Source of the DNA: CALAGJ01 sp964293305
Lineage (GTDB): Bacteria > Bacteroidota > Bacteroidia > Chitinophagales > Chitinophagaceae
Reading direction: 5' to 3'
Length of the DNA stretch: 57,971 nt
NCBI GenBank assembly: GCA_964293305.1
Contig: CAXYYO010000021.1
Coordinates: 1-57,971, forward strand
Shown: positions 1 to 8,415 of the stretch, one piece after another
How positions within the stretch are numbered: the first letter of the stretch is position 1
How the letters are laid out: each line of letters begins with the position of its first letter
The notes under the pieces: model-generated
Told to the model about the DNA's origin: nothing
Seen by the model: the letters and a program-made list of their open reading frames with translations, nothing else
Database searches by the model: none
Program-made: the position numbers and the translations under genes

Positions 1-1281
1 TGCTTTGCGGCTTGCAATAATTTAGTAAACCAAAGTCTGCCCATTGATACAACAGCCATATTATCTTACGGCAAAACAAACCCGACAAATTATCATGACC
101 CTGAGTATCAAGCAAATTGCAGACCAGCCAACACTTGTCTTACTAATGCAGCGACTGAGCTTAGATACCATGTATATTTTCCAGACAATTCGGTTTATAC
201 CAAGGCTCAATATAATATCTGCCCTTTACCAGTTGTTATTATTTTTCACCCAGGTGGCTTTAGTGACTGTAGCAATGCTTTTGGCAGCAATGCTTATGAT
301 ACTGTGGGTGCCCTTATGCCTAAGTATTGTATGGATTTTGCCCGCCGTGGATTTGTTGCAATCAATGCAGAATACAGGCGGGGACGTTTAGTGACAAACG
401 ATTCTACCTATTCAGCGCAGCAGGTCTTGATTTATTATATGGCCTTTCAGGATGGGCGGGGCATGCTACGCACAGCCATTCATAACCAACGCAATGCTAC
501 CAGCAATGATAAATTTCAGATAGATACCAATTGGATATTTGTTGGCGGGGCCAGCGCCGGTGCTGCTATTTCACTGCATCTCGGTTACTACCCCACACAG
601 GAAATGAATGATGAAATATTTCCAGGACTACGCACCAATATGGGCACTTTAAATCAGGATTATTATGTGGGCGATACCACTATTGAATATTTCAGTAAAA
701 TAAAAGGAGTAATGAGCCTATGGGGCAATGGATTTTTACCATTGGCTTATAATGACGAACCGGAATCTTTTTTTGAAAACAATGACAATTTCCCTGCTCT
801 AATTGCATTTCAAGGAAAATTGGATGAAACAGCAGAGTATAGAAAAAATGATGTTTTTTTCTCGAATTCTGCAGGGCTTAAGTCCGTTAGCACCTGTTTG
901 CGAAATGGTGGTACATATAGTTTGCCAGGGTTGCCTTTAACGAAAGATCTCCTTTCTATTGGTCCAGATCTTATTTATCAGTATTTCAGAAATTATCTAA
1001 CTATGGAATATTACTTAGATTGTGATATGCCACATGGGTTAGATTCAACCTGTACGGGTACCCCCTGTACCTATAAAACAGAGTTTGGTACCGGTCTTAC
1101 CAGTCGGGATGCAGTAGTTCGATACATTGTACAACGCTCAGCCAGTTTTTTCCAGGCTGTTGTCAATGAAATTGCTGCCAGCCTAAATGACAGCAAATTT
1201 GTAAACTGTGAAAACTACCGCAGCGGTTGCAGTACCTCTGATAACAATGCTGGCTGCACAAATAATGATTCATGTCCATAA
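1..1281 (+). CDS. Alpha/beta hydrolase (carboxylesterase-like), 5'-truncated by window edge
   Basis: The reading frame is open from base 1, so the true start lies upstream; 426 codons are visible. Numbering from the first visible codon, HPGG at 83-86 matches the oxyanion-hole motif of esterase/lipase alpha/beta hydrolases. GASAG at 183-187 is the nucleophile elbow, with Ser185 as nucleophile. Asp275 (in GKLDE) and His345 (in MPHG) are plausible remaining triad members. The protein is rich in Cys, with five in the last 30 residues, which suits an exported, disulfide-bonded enzyme; the signal peptide would be outside the window. No T9SS sorting domain is present at the C-terminus. The next gene starts 10 bases downstream, so the two are probably co-transcribed. 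The substrate is not evident. Confidence 0.85.
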   Translation, partial: CFAACNNLVNQSLPIDTTAILSYGKTNPTNYHDPEYQANCRPANTCLTNAATELRYHVYFPDNSVYTKAQYNICPLPVVIIFHPGGFSDCSNAFGSNAYDTVGALMPKYCMDFARRGFVAINAEYRRGRLVTNDSTYSAQQVLIYYMAFQDGRGMLRTAIHNQRNATSNDKFQIDTNWIFVGGASAGAAISLHLGYYPTQEMNDEIFPGLRTNMGTLNQDYYVGDTTIEYFSKIKGVMSLWGNGFLPLAYNDEPESFFENNDNFPALIAFQGKLDETAEYRKNDVFFSNSAGLKSVSTCLRNGGTYSLPGLPLTKDLLSIGPDLIYQYFRNYLTMEYYLDCDMPHGLDSTCTGTPCTYKTEFGTGLTSRDAVVRYIVQRSASFFQAVVNEIAASLNDSKFVNCENYRSGCSTSDNNAGCTNNDSCP

Positions 1282-1291
1282 AATAAATTAT

Positions 1292-3112
1292 ATGAAACAG
1301 ATAATTTTTCTTTTTTTACTGTTTACACTGTTCTCTATTAACAGTTTCTCACAGCTAGGGACACTAGATACACGCTTTGCAAACAATGGTCTTTTCTTTG
1401 ATACCAGCTTTAAATTTAAGTGTAATAGTTCTCTACTACAAAAAGACGGTAAAATAATTTTAGGTGGTTCGTATGAGGAAATGGATGGAGGTTTTTTCCT
1501 GATGCGCTTAAATAATGACGGTACTATTGATTCCGGTTTTGCAAGCAATGGTTTTTCGGTAAATAATTTTGCTTATGTTGAAGAAGCCCGTTCGCTTGAT
1601 TTCCAGCCCGATGGTAAAATAGTTGCTGGCGGGTCAAGCTATTTAGAATTTTTCTTAGATGAAGACTTCAATGAAATCTTTAACATGAACATAAGTCTGA
1701 TTCGGTATTTACCGGATGGAAAAACAGACAGCAGTTTTGGAAACAACGGTATCGTGCAAACCGACCTGGGAGAAGTGGAGTGGGGTTATTCTGTAGCTAT
1801 TCAAAGGGATGGAAAAATAATAGTAGGGGGTTCAACCGAATCCCTGACAATAGAAACTGATGTTCCAAAATTTTTCTTAGTGCGGTACATGCCAAATGGG
1901 GATGTAGATTCAAGTTTTGGCATTAATGGAAAAGTAATTACCGTTTTTGATAACATCATTAAAGGATATATAATCAAAGTATTGATAGATACAGATGGAA
2001 GCATTTTTGCTTGTGGGACAATCAGTGGGCAAACTGATTTTGCACTTGCAAAATACTTGCCAAATGGAACTTTAGATGAGAATTTTGGCAACGGAGGAAA
2101 AGTAACCACCAGGATAAACAGTACCGGTTCACTATTAAAAGATGCCATATTACTTAAAGATGGAAAAATACTTACAGCTGGTGTTACTAATTATGGCAAT
2201 GAGGCCAAAAAAAGAACGGTACTGGTACAATATAACTCCGATGGCAGTTTAGATGAATCTTTTGGCACAGGTGGTAAACAGGAAACTACATTTAGTGAAG
2301 GCTCCTCTGATGCTACAGCCCTTGCAGTGCAGGATAATGGAAAGATTGTTTTTAGTGCATTTATTTATAAGGATTTATCAACCTGGTTTGGTCTTGCAAG
2401 ATGCAATGTGGATGGCAGTTTAGATTCTAATTTTGGTTTTAATGGAAAAATTGTAGAAGATATTAGTTTTGAGGAATCTCCAAGTAAAATACTAATCCAA
2501 AATGACGGGAAGCTTATTGTAACTGGCAAGTCTTATGAAACTTTTAGAGGCTACACTCCATTCGCGGCCCGCTATTATGGAGTCCCTACCCACCCACTTT
2601 TTACCAAAATACGCCGTTGGATCCACAGAAACATCCTAAACTTTACAGATGTAAATGGAACAGCCTCACAGTATAATATAGAACATCAAAACAGTGGTGG
2701 TGGCTTCAATACTATAGCAAGTGTATTGCCAAATAAAAACAATAGTTATAGCTATGATATCAGCAACTACATCAGTGCTACTGCAAACAGTAATTTTAGG
2801 ATTAAAGCAGTATATGCAGATGGTAGTACCGTTTATTCAGAAGTGTTAACACAGGCTGCTTTGGAAGCGGGTAATACACCATCTCTGTATCCAAACCCGG
2901 CAGCATCTGTTATAACCATTAATGGTTTAGATAAAAGTAAAAACTACCGCATCATTATCAGCAATAAAGAAGCACAACCATTGCTGCAAACAGCAGCAAA
3001 ATCTGTTGCGCAAAAGCAGATTGATATTGCTATGCTAAAGGCTGGTATTTATTTTATTGAACTCAAAGATGATGTGGGTGGTGTTGTGAGGTTGAAGCTG
3101 GTGAAGGAGTGA
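1292..3112 (+). CDS. Secreted delta-60 repeat protein with T9SS C-terminal sorting domain
   Basis: This 606-residue protein begins with a clear signal peptide (MKQIIFLFLLFTLF, ending near SFSQ). That is why the ATG at 1292 is preferred over the in-frame start 84 bases upstream, which would overlap the preceding gene. Residues about 20-430 hold seven copies of a repeat with a D/N-G-x-x-D-x-x-F-G-x-x-G core, the delta-60 (DUF5122) beta-propeller-type repeat. A short fibronectin-like stretch follows. From about residue 532 there is a PNPA motif and a terminal domain ending in VRLKLVKE, typical of type A T9SS cargo. I infer cell-surface display or secretion through the Por system. The repeat has no established biochemical activity. 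It probably shares a transcript with the upstream hydrolase. Confidence 0.85.
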   Translation: MKQIIFLFLLFTLFSINSFSQLGTLDTRFANNGLFFDTSFKFKCNSSLLQKDGKIILGGSYEEMDGGFFLMRLNNDGTIDSGFASNGFSVNNFAYVEEARSLDFQPDGKIVAGGSSYLEFFLDEDFNEIFNMNISLIRYLPDGKTDSSFGNNGIVQTDLGEVEWGYSVAIQRDGKIIVGGSTESLTIETDVPKFFLVRYMPNGDVDSSFGINGKVITVFDNIIKGYIIKVLIDTDGSIFACGTISGQTDFALAKYLPNGTLDENFGNGGKVTTRINSTGSLLKDAILLKDGKILTAGVTNYGNEAKKRTVLVQYNSDGSLDESFGTGGKQETTFSEGSSDATALAVQDNGKIVFSAFIYKDLSTWFGLARCNVDGSLDSNFGFNGKIVEDISFEESPSKILIQNDGKLIVTGKSYETFRGYTPFAARYYGVPTHPLFTKIRRWIHRNILNFTDVNGTASQYNIEHQNSGGGFNTIASVLPNKNNSYSYDISNYISATANSNFRIKAVYADGSTVYSEVLTQAALEAGNTPSLYPNPAASVITINGLDKSKNYRIIISNKEAQPLLQTAAKSVAQKQIDIAMLKAGIYFIELKDDVGGVVRLKLVKE

Positions 3113-3324
3113 TGGGAAAAATTTATAAGTGAACCTGAATTGCTATTTTAAAATGCAAATATGAGTGCAACACAATCCGGGTTAAATAAATGGTAAAAAG
3201 TTTATTTGCATTCATTTACAAACCCCCTTTGAAAATTTATTAGCAATGAAAAATGAAATTCTAGTTTTCTTTTTTGGTTAACTTTTTTATTTCCCCGTAT
3301 TTAGTGCCAATAAATTAATTGAAC

Positions 3325-4893
3325 ATGCCTATCAGAATGGTTGATGATCCTAATGATCAGTATGATAACAGTAATGAAGGTCGTGGTGGCGGCGGGGGTG
3401 GTTTTCCAGGTGGTGGTGGGGGAGGAATTTTCAGCTTATTACCATTATTATTTGGATTGATAAAAAATCCTGTAATGCTGGTTATTGTATTGCTGGTAGG
3501 GGGTTATTTTTATTTTCAGGGTGGGTGTAATATGGAGCAAATGAGCAGCCTGGCTACAGGCGGGGTTTTAGATCCAAAAGAATTTAATAAAGCACCCATT
3601 TATGAGGCCACAGATGCCACAAAAAATCCATTACCTGAGCGTGTTTCCCTAAGAAGATTTGCTCCCACACCCGGCAATCAGGGTCAGCAAGGTAGCTGTG
3701 TAGCATGGAGTAGTGCTTATGGAGCAAGAACAATATTAGAAGCATCCCGCAGTGGAGTAAATCCAGATCAGATAGCCTTTAGCCCTTCTTTTTTATATAA
3801 TCAAATTGGATTGGATGGTTGTCAGGGTAGTTACATCATTAGAGCTGTAGAAAGCATGAGCAAAGTGGGCAGTGTACCTATGCAATATTTCCCTTATGAT
3901 GAAACAGATTGTACTCGCCAACCCGGTGGACAACTCAAAGAATCCGCAGGTCAATTTAAACTACTCGGATTTACCAGACTTACCGATGGCGATAGATTAA
4001 ATGTGTTGGATATTCATGCCATAAAAGAACATCTTTCTAAAGATGTACCTGTTATAATTGGTATGATGGTGGGTGGCAGTTTTATGCAAAACATGATGAG
4101 TAAGGATTTATGGCAACCTACACAAGATGACTATAGCATGATGGGTTTTGGCGGTCATGCCATGTGTGTGATAGGCTATGACGATCGGAAAGATGGAGGT
4201 GCTTTTGAAATACTCAATAGCTGGGGGCCTGAATGGGGAAACAATGGTGTAGGATTTGTAAAATATGCTGACTTCAAGCATTTCACCAAAGAGGCTTATG
4301 GCCTCAATCCAATGCCGCTGAGTGGAGCAGCAGCAAATGCAGATAATGTATTGGAATGTAGTATTGGCTTGGTAGAAGGTACCAGTAAAAAATATATACC
4401 CATACAAGTAAAGTCCGGTAATACCTTTCAAACCACAAGTTCTATTGCAAAGGGTACAACATTTAAAATGGAAATAAAAAACAGCAGTGCTTGTTATATT
4501 TATGTAATGGGTATGGAAACAGATGGTAGCAGCTATGTATTATTTCCATATCCTTCAAAAGAAAATGCAACTGTTAGTAAATTTTCTCCTTATTGTGGTA
4601 TTACAGGTTATCGACTTTTTCCCCGGGGCATGAGTATGCAAGCGGACAATGTGGGCAATAAAGATTTTATGGCAGTAGTGGTGAGTAAAGATTCCATGAA
4701 TGTGTTTGATTTGAACAAAGCGGTGAATGCCAACCGTAGTGCGGGTTTTGGCAATGCTATTAATAATGCATTAAGGAATAATGCTATCAGCAATGTTCGC
4801 TTCTCTAACGGAGGCCAAGGTATATTGTCTTTTAAAGCAGATGTTGGCACTGCTTCCGCTGTAAGCTGTATTATCGAGATAGATAAAAAATAA
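3325..4893 (+). CDS. Membrane-anchored papain-family (C1A) cysteine peptidase with DUF4384-like tail
   Basis: I chose the ATG at 3325; a TTG two codons upstream is less likely. The 522-residue protein has a Gly-rich N-terminus (about 20-38), one membrane segment (about 45-65) and then a C1A peptidase domain. The catalytic set is visible: Cys125 in QGSCVAW with the preceding oxyanion Gln, His278 in GGHAM, and Asn298 in NSWG. Residues about 350-520 resemble DUF4384, a beta domain often attached to caspase-like or other peptidase and kinase domains; LFPYP and the later LFPRG fit that family. No propeptide is obvious. The Gly-rich-plus-helix N-terminus recalls that of YpfJ-type zinc peptidases. 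Substrate unknown. It stands alone, with 200 bases of non-coding DNA before it. Confidence 0.85.
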   Translation: MPIRMVDDPNDQYDNSNEGRGGGGGGFPGGGGGGIFSLLPLLFGLIKNPVMLVIVLLVGGYFYFQGGCNMEQMSSLATGGVLDPKEFNKAPIYEATDATKNPLPERVSLRRFAPTPGNQGQQGSCVAWSSAYGARTILEASRSGVNPDQIAFSPSFLYNQIGLDGCQGSYIIRAVESMSKVGSVPMQYFPYDETDCTRQPGGQLKESAGQFKLLGFTRLTDGDRLNVLDIHAIKEHLSKDVPVIIGMMVGGSFMQNMMSKDLWQPTQDDYSMMGFGGHAMCVIGYDDRKDGGAFEILNSWGPEWGNNGVGFVKYADFKHFTKEAYGLNPMPLSGAAANADNVLECSIGLVEGTSKKYIPIQVKSGNTFQTTSSIAKGTTFKMEIKNSSACYIYVMGMETDGSSYVLFPYPSKENATVSKFSPYCGITGYRLFPRGMSMQADNVGNKDFMAVVVSKDSMNVFDLNKAVNANRSAGFGNAINNALRNNAISNVRFSNGGQGILSFKADVGTASAVSCIIEIDKK

Positions 4894-4980
4894 AATATAC
4901 TTTAAAATTAATTGAAGAGATGTTTTATTTTAAGCATTCTTTAATGTAGTTATTTCTCATATCCATACAAAAGAAAAACC

Positions 4981-5505
4981 ATGCAAGAAGTATTAGCATC
5001 AGAAAGTAAAACCAAACAATCCAATAAAGAATTTAATCATTTTTTATCCATGTTATCTAATCCGATAACTTATCAATTATTTTTAATAAAAAACTTGCCG
5101 GCTGCTTTTTTTGCAGGGCTCAAAACCACCAATCTTACTACGCAGTCTTCCACTGTAGCTGTAAAATATAAATGGTTTAATAAAAACCCATTCAATTCTT
5201 TATATTTTGCTATTTTATCTATGGCTGCAGAATTGAGTACCGGTGTATTGGTATTGGGCAATATCTACAAAAAACAACCATCTGTAAGTATGCTGGTTTT
5301 GAAAACTGAGGGTGAGTTTTTTAAAAAAGCTACTGGAAAAATATTTTTTACTTGTACAGATGGGATTAAAATACAACAAGCCGTTGCGGATACTTTACTC
5401 ACCGGCGAATCGCAAACTATTCAATGTCATTCAGTAGGCATCAATGAAGAAAATATCGAAGTGGCTCATTTTAAATTTACATGGAGTGTAAAGGCAAGAA
5501 GATAA
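4981..5505 (+). CDS. DUF4442 (hotdog-fold thioesterase-like) protein
   Basis: This 174-residue protein has no signal peptide. An N-terminal helical part (NPITYQLFLIKNLPAAFFAGLK) is followed by a beta-rich part and the segment NPFNSLYFAILSMAAELSTG. The order matches DUF4442 proteins, which have the hotdog fold of acyl-CoA thioesterases and PaaI-like enzymes. The central helix with the AAELSTG stretch corresponds to the hotdog helix where catalytic acidic residues usually sit; here that would be the Glu. Thioesterase activity is inferred from fold only, and the acyl substrate cannot be read from the sequence. The gene begins 87 bases after the C1A peptidase gene and may be read through from it. 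Confidence 0.7.
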   Translation: MQEVLASESKTKQSNKEFNHFLSMLSNPITYQLFLIKNLPAAFFAGLKTTNLTTQSSTVAVKYKWFNKNPFNSLYFAILSMAAELSTGVLVLGNIYKKQPSVSMLVLKTEGEFFKKATGKIFFTCTDGIKIQQAVADTLLTGESQTIQCHSVGINEENIEVAHFKFTWSVKARR

Positions 5506-5827
5506 ACAATATTAATCATTTGCCCTTTAGGGATATTATCCTGCCCGTTTTTAGATTGCAGTAATACGGATGACCCATACTTTTGATTTCTAAAATCCAA
5601 TATCATGAGAGATCAATCGTCAATCCTCATGCCCGGTCGTGCTATGTATCGGGTATCATTCAGTTTTCTTCCACTTTTAAAAAAGGGACACACCAGTTTT
5701 ACAAAACAGTATTACAGAGCCAATGGCAAACTATTGTATCTGTATGGCCCTATGGAATTGTTCTGTATAAAAATATTCTGGGGCACTACACCCTAATATT
5801 TGTTGCCCACCCCCTAAAAAATAGAAG
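5506..5827. other. Intergenic stretch, no convincing gene
   Basis: These 322 bases hold one divergent copy of the short palindromic repeat (5513-5536) and two overlapping open frames (5583-5870 and 5605-5796). Both frames lack recognisable domains and have atypical composition, so I do not call them as genes. The stretch may contain a decayed gene, since both frames are rich in aromatic residues, but I could not match it to anything. Confidence 0.5.
5513..5536 (-). repeat. REP-like palindrome, divergent copy
   Basis: Read on the minus strand this gives CCCTAAAGGGCAAATGATTA, closely resembling the copy at 45956-45978. The palindromic core differs (TAAA in place of TAC or TTC), so this is the weakest member of the family. 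It lies just after the stop codon of the DUF4442 gene. Confidence 0.4.
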
Positions 5828-5977
5828 ATGCAAAATGAAAGCAACACAATGCTTGCAATGGCGGATATAATTTATAATTCTTGGATTATTTTAGTAGTTT
5901 TTGGCTATATATATGTATGCTTTTTAGGCTGGAAAATATTATCCCCGTCATCAAAAAGTAGTAAAAAAAATAGCTAA
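5828..5977 (+). CDS. Possible 49-residue single-pass membrane peptide
   Basis: An ATG at 5828 opens a 49-codon frame closed by TAA at 5975-5977. The product has a short polar N-terminus, one strongly hydrophobic helix (about residues 19-38, SWIILVVFGYIYVCFLGWK) and a Ser/Lys-rich tail ending KSSKKNS. A single helix followed by a basic tail is what a real small inner-membrane protein looks like, with the positive end on the cytoplasmic side. Internal ATGs at codons 8 and 11 are alternative starts. A purine-rich AGAAG precedes the first ATG. It sits alone between the DUF4442 gene and a cluster of palindromic repeats. There is no homology evidence, so the call rests on composition only. Confidence 0.4.
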   Translation: MQNESNTMLAMADIIYNSWIILVVFGYIYVCFLGWKILSPSSKSSKKNS

Positions 5978-6033
5978 GAAATTTTAATATTTTTCTGCTT
6001 TAACCCAGATATTGCAATATAAATTATTTTTTT

Positions 6034-6084
6034 ATTTGCCCTACGGGCAATGAATACCAGTTGCTCATTGCCCGTAGGGCAAAT
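6034..6084. repeat. Inverted pair of REP-like palindromes
   Basis: Bases 6034-6053 and 6065-6084 are perfect reverse complements (20 of 20) around an 11-base spacer. Each arm also contains its own small palindrome, TGCCC-TAC-GGGCA. The RNA or single-stranded DNA could therefore form either one long hairpin or two small ones. The long stem would be strong, but no T-run follows, so it is not a classical terminator. The sequence belongs to a family found at several other intergenic sites in this window. Confidence 0.85.
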
Positions 6085-6122
6085 AGGTGATTGTATCGTA
6101 GAAGATTGATAAACCAATGTTT

Positions 6123-6145
6123 TTTAGCCCTTCGGGCAATGAGCA
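6123..6145 (+). repeat. REP-like palindrome copy
   Basis: TTTAGCCCTTCGGGCAATGA, the same family as 6034-6084, with core GCCC-TTC-GGGC. It lies 84 bases upstream of the Nudix hydrolase start codon and would fold into a small hairpin near or within that gene's promoter region or 5' leader. Confidence 0.75.
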
Positions 6146-6228
6146 ATCAATGCTAAATCTTGTATAATGTGTACAACAGATCAGCACCCCTTTTATTTTA
6201 TTTATCTTGCCGGCTTAAGCAAAAAAAG

Positions 6229-6801
6229 ATGCAGGAAGAAAACCCCTGGCAGATAAAAAATGAGAAGCTGGTTTATGATAATCCTTGGATATCGCTACAT
6301 CATTTTGATGTAATAAATCCTTCAGGTAATTCTGGTATTTATGGTAAAGTACATTTTAAAAATGTAGCTATTGGTATTGTACCCATTGATGAAGCGGGAC
6401 ACACTTGGTTAGTTGGGCAATATCGTTTTACATTGAATGCTTATAGTTGGGAAATTCCTGAAGGAGGTGGTCCGCATACAGAAGATCCTTTAGAGGCTGC
6501 AAAGCGTGAATTGCTTGAGGAAGCAGGTTTGAAAGCCGCCCACTGGCAGGAAATATTGTGTATGCATTTGTCCAATTCTGTTTCGGATGAATATAGTTTA
6601 GTTTATGTAGCTACAGGTTTATCTCAACATCAATCCATGCCGGAAGATACAGAGCAGCTTGTCATAAAAAAACTGCACTTTACAGAAGCATACAATATGC
6701 TAATGGAGGGTAAAATAACTGACGCAGTGTCTGTGGCTGCCATACTCAAGGTACATATATTGATGCAGCAGGGAGCTATTCCCATTCATACAGAACTTTA
6801 A
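6229..6801 (+). CDS. Nudix hydrolase (ADP-ribose/nucleotide-sugar pyrophosphatase type)
   Basis: The ATG at 6229, starting MQEENPW, is preferred over an upstream in-frame TTG that would add an unlikely leader. The protein has 190 residues. A complete Nudix box spans about residues 79-101: GGGPHTE, then RELLEEAG with the expected G-x5-E-x7-RE-x2-EE-x-G spacing. These residues bind divalent metal and catalyse hydrolysis of a nucleoside diphosphate linked to another group. The N-terminal strand-rich part (ENPWQIKNEKLVYDNPW) is typical of the ADP-ribose pyrophosphatase/NudK-like branch, which clears ADP-ribose or nucleotide sugars. The exact substrate is not readable. The gene ends 5 bases before trmN6, so the two form an operon. 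Confidence 0.88.
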   Translation: MQEENPWQIKNEKLVYDNPWISLHHFDVINPSGNSGIYGKVHFKNVAIGIVPIDEAGHTWLVGQYRFTLNAYSWEIPEGGGPHTEDPLEAAKRELLEEAGLKAAHWQEILCMHLSNSVSDEYSLVYVATGLSQHQSMPEDTEQLVIKKLHFTEAYNMLMEGKITDAVSVAAILKVHILMQQGAIPIHTEL

Positions 6802-6806
6802 ATGAA

Positions 6807-7523
6807 ATGGCTCAATCTTTTTTTCAATTCAAACAGTTTAAAGTAGAGCAGCAAAATGCAGCTATGAAGGTATGTACAGATGCCTGCATTTTTGGTGCCT
6901 ATATAAGTAAACACTGTCCACTTCAATATCCTGCCAAAGTATTGGATATAGGTACAGGCACAGGGCTACTTAGCCTGATGTATGCCCAGAATAATTTTAT
7001 TGATATTGATGCAATCGATATTGATGCGGCCAGTGCGTCACAAGCTTCTATCAACTTTTCAAATAGCCCCTGGCCGAGTCTGTTTAATGGGGTTTGTGCC
7101 GATATAAAAAATTGGCATCCAAACTATAAGTACAATCTTATCCTTTCAAATCCCCCCTTTTATGAATCAGATTTAAAAACAGCAGATACTAGAAGAAATA
7201 CTGCTTTGCATAGTACAGCACTTAGTTTAAAAGAGCTTTTGATTTATATCAGCAAAAGTCTTACCTCAAATGGAGTTGCTGCTATATTACTTCCACCAGG
7301 CCGTAAGCAGGAGTTTGATAAACTCACTGCTGCACTTCATTTATATGCACAGCAAATTTTGTCTTTATATAAAAAAGATAATACACCTCAATTTCGATTT
7401 GTAGCCATCATTACTACCCAACCTAGGAATACTGTTTATGAGTCATTAATCATATCAGAAAAGGAGGGTAGTTATACAACAGATTTTATTGCGTTACTAC
7501 AAGCCTATTATTTAAAATTGTAA
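6807..7523 (+). CDS. trmN6: tRNA1(Val) (adenine(37)-N6)-methyltransferase
   Basis: This 238-residue class I SAM-dependent methyltransferase has motif I DIGTGTGLL at residues 47-55 and the catalytic NPPF at 115-118. NPPF is characteristic of enzymes that methylate an exocyclic amino group of adenine. Length, the start (FFQFKQFKVEQQNAAMKVCTD) and the motif arrangement match the TrmN6/YfiC family, which makes m6A37 in tRNA1Val. It is cytoplasmic. It lies between the Nudix gene (5-base gap) and a GNAT gene (10-base gap), suggesting one transcript. A related N6-adenine methyltransferase specificity cannot be excluded. Confidence 0.88.
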   Translation: MAQSFFQFKQFKVEQQNAAMKVCTDACIFGAYISKHCPLQYPAKVLDIGTGTGLLSLMYAQNNFIDIDAIDIDAASASQASINFSNSPWPSLFNGVCADIKNWHPNYKYNLILSNPPFYESDLKTADTRRNTALHSTALSLKELLIYISKSLTSNGVAAILLPPGRKQEFDKLTAALHLYAQQILSLYKKDNTPQFRFVAIITTQPRNTVYESLIISEKEGSYTTDFIALLQAYYLKL

Positions 7524-7533
7524 ACACAAGACA

Positions 7534-8055
7534 TTGAAACAAATTTCAAAATTGCTAGTATTAACGAATGTGAGGATAATGCTTCGGCAATTGACAATAG
7601 AGGATAAAAATGAAATTTTCGAATTGCGTACAAATGCGGATGTAAATAAATATTTGGAAAGAGCCCCATGCAAATCCATTATGGATGCGCAAATCTTTAT
7701 AAACACTGTAAATGAAAATATATTACTTGGCAAATCACTGTATTGGGCTATTACGGTTCTGCCCACAAAAACGGTTGTAGGCACAATCTGTTTATTTGAC
7801 TTTTCTACAGAAAAATATACCTGCGAAATTGGTTATGAATTATTGGTAAAACATCAGGGTAAAGGCATTATGAAAGAAGCTATACAATTAGTGATTGACT
7901 ATGCCCTTCACACATTAAACATCAAGAAAATATTTGCAGTATCACATTTCAAAAATCAAAAATCAACTAAACTGTTACAACAGGTTGGATTTACAAGATA
8001 TAACTCCAATCAAACAGAAAAAAGTGACTTGGATTTTTTTGTGCTAGAACCCTAA
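7534..8055 (+). CDS. GNAT acetyltransferase (RimJ/RimL-like)
   Basis: The family pattern near the N-terminus (hLxTxRhhLRxLTxxD, here LVLTNVRIMLRQLTIED) requires a start upstream of the first ATG at 7579. The TTG at 7534 is the best candidate; another TTG (7552) and a GTG (7570) are also in frame. The 173-residue product has the GNAT acetyl-CoA-binding strand-loop-helix around CEIGYELLVKHQGKGIMKEA, where QGKGI is the pyrophosphate-binding Q/R-x-x-G-x-G/A motif. A late FKNQKSTKLLQQVGF matches the usual NxxSxxLLxKxGF. RimL-like members acetylate N-terminal amino groups of ribosomal proteins or other small amines; the substrate here is unknown. It is probably co-transcribed with trmN6. Confidence 0.8.
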   Translation: MKQISKLLVLTNVRIMLRQLTIEDKNEIFELRTNADVNKYLERAPCKSIMDAQIFINTVNENILLGKSLYWAITVLPTKTVVGTICLFDFSTEKYTCEIGYELLVKHQGKGIMKEAIQLVIDYALHTLNIKKIFAVSHFKNQKSTKLLQQVGFTRYNSNQTEKSDLDFFVLEP

Positions 8056-8415
8056 AAAAGTAAGCTTATAAAAGTTATTCCAGGCAATAAAGTTGAGAAA
8101 TAAAATATTTTCCTATTCCTTCAAGCGGGTAATTTTCCAATCAGTTATAAACAGAGTTATAAGCATTAAATCCAGATTACGAGATAGGAATTGTGATGAA
8201 AGAAAAACAGGCTAAAAGAAATTGAGGCACGGAAAAAATATACCGAAACTATTGCCTAAGCTATTGTATGGATATATTTTTGAGTACGGAAGATTTATTG
8301 ACGTATGTTTTTTTGTAATAAATTCCTATAGCGTCATTTAGGTTAAAGCCTAATAATACAAATAAAAAAAGGGCAGTTTTAATGCCCTTTTTTTATTATA
8401 ATTTTTCTTTTTAAA
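8056..8415. other. Intergenic stretch with GNAT-like fragment and bidirectional terminator
   Basis: Between the convergent GNAT gene and ompH lie 360 bases. At 8169-8222 one frame encodes about 18 residues (NPDYEIGIVMKEKQAKRN) resembling the central GNAT segment, bounded by stops. This could be the remains of a second acetyltransferase or chance. A short direct repeat (AGTTATAA twice) lies just before it. A terminator-like hairpin occupies 8364-8394. Nothing else is recognisable. Confidence 0.45.
8364..8394. terminator. Bidirectional rho-independent terminator
   Basis: The stem AAAAAAGGGCA / TGCCCTTTTTT closes on a short loop, with A and T runs on both sides, so it can act in both directions. 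It lies 22 bases past the stop of the minus-strand ompH gene and most directly terminates the bamA-ompH-ompH transcript. Confidence 0.8.

Noticed and set aside
1208..1291. In-frame upstream extension of the delta-60 repeat protein
   Set aside because: It overlaps the end of the hydrolase gene in another frame, and the ATG at 1292 starts a clear signal peptide.
5583..5870. Two overlapping open frames in the gap after the DUF4442 gene
   Set aside because: No recognisable motifs, atypical composition, mutually overlapping; the interval is more likely non-coding or decayed.
6034..6084. Reading the perfect inverted repeat as a classical terminator
   Set aside because: No T-run follows either arm and it is not directly behind a gene; its sequence recurs elsewhere, so a dispersed repeat fits better.
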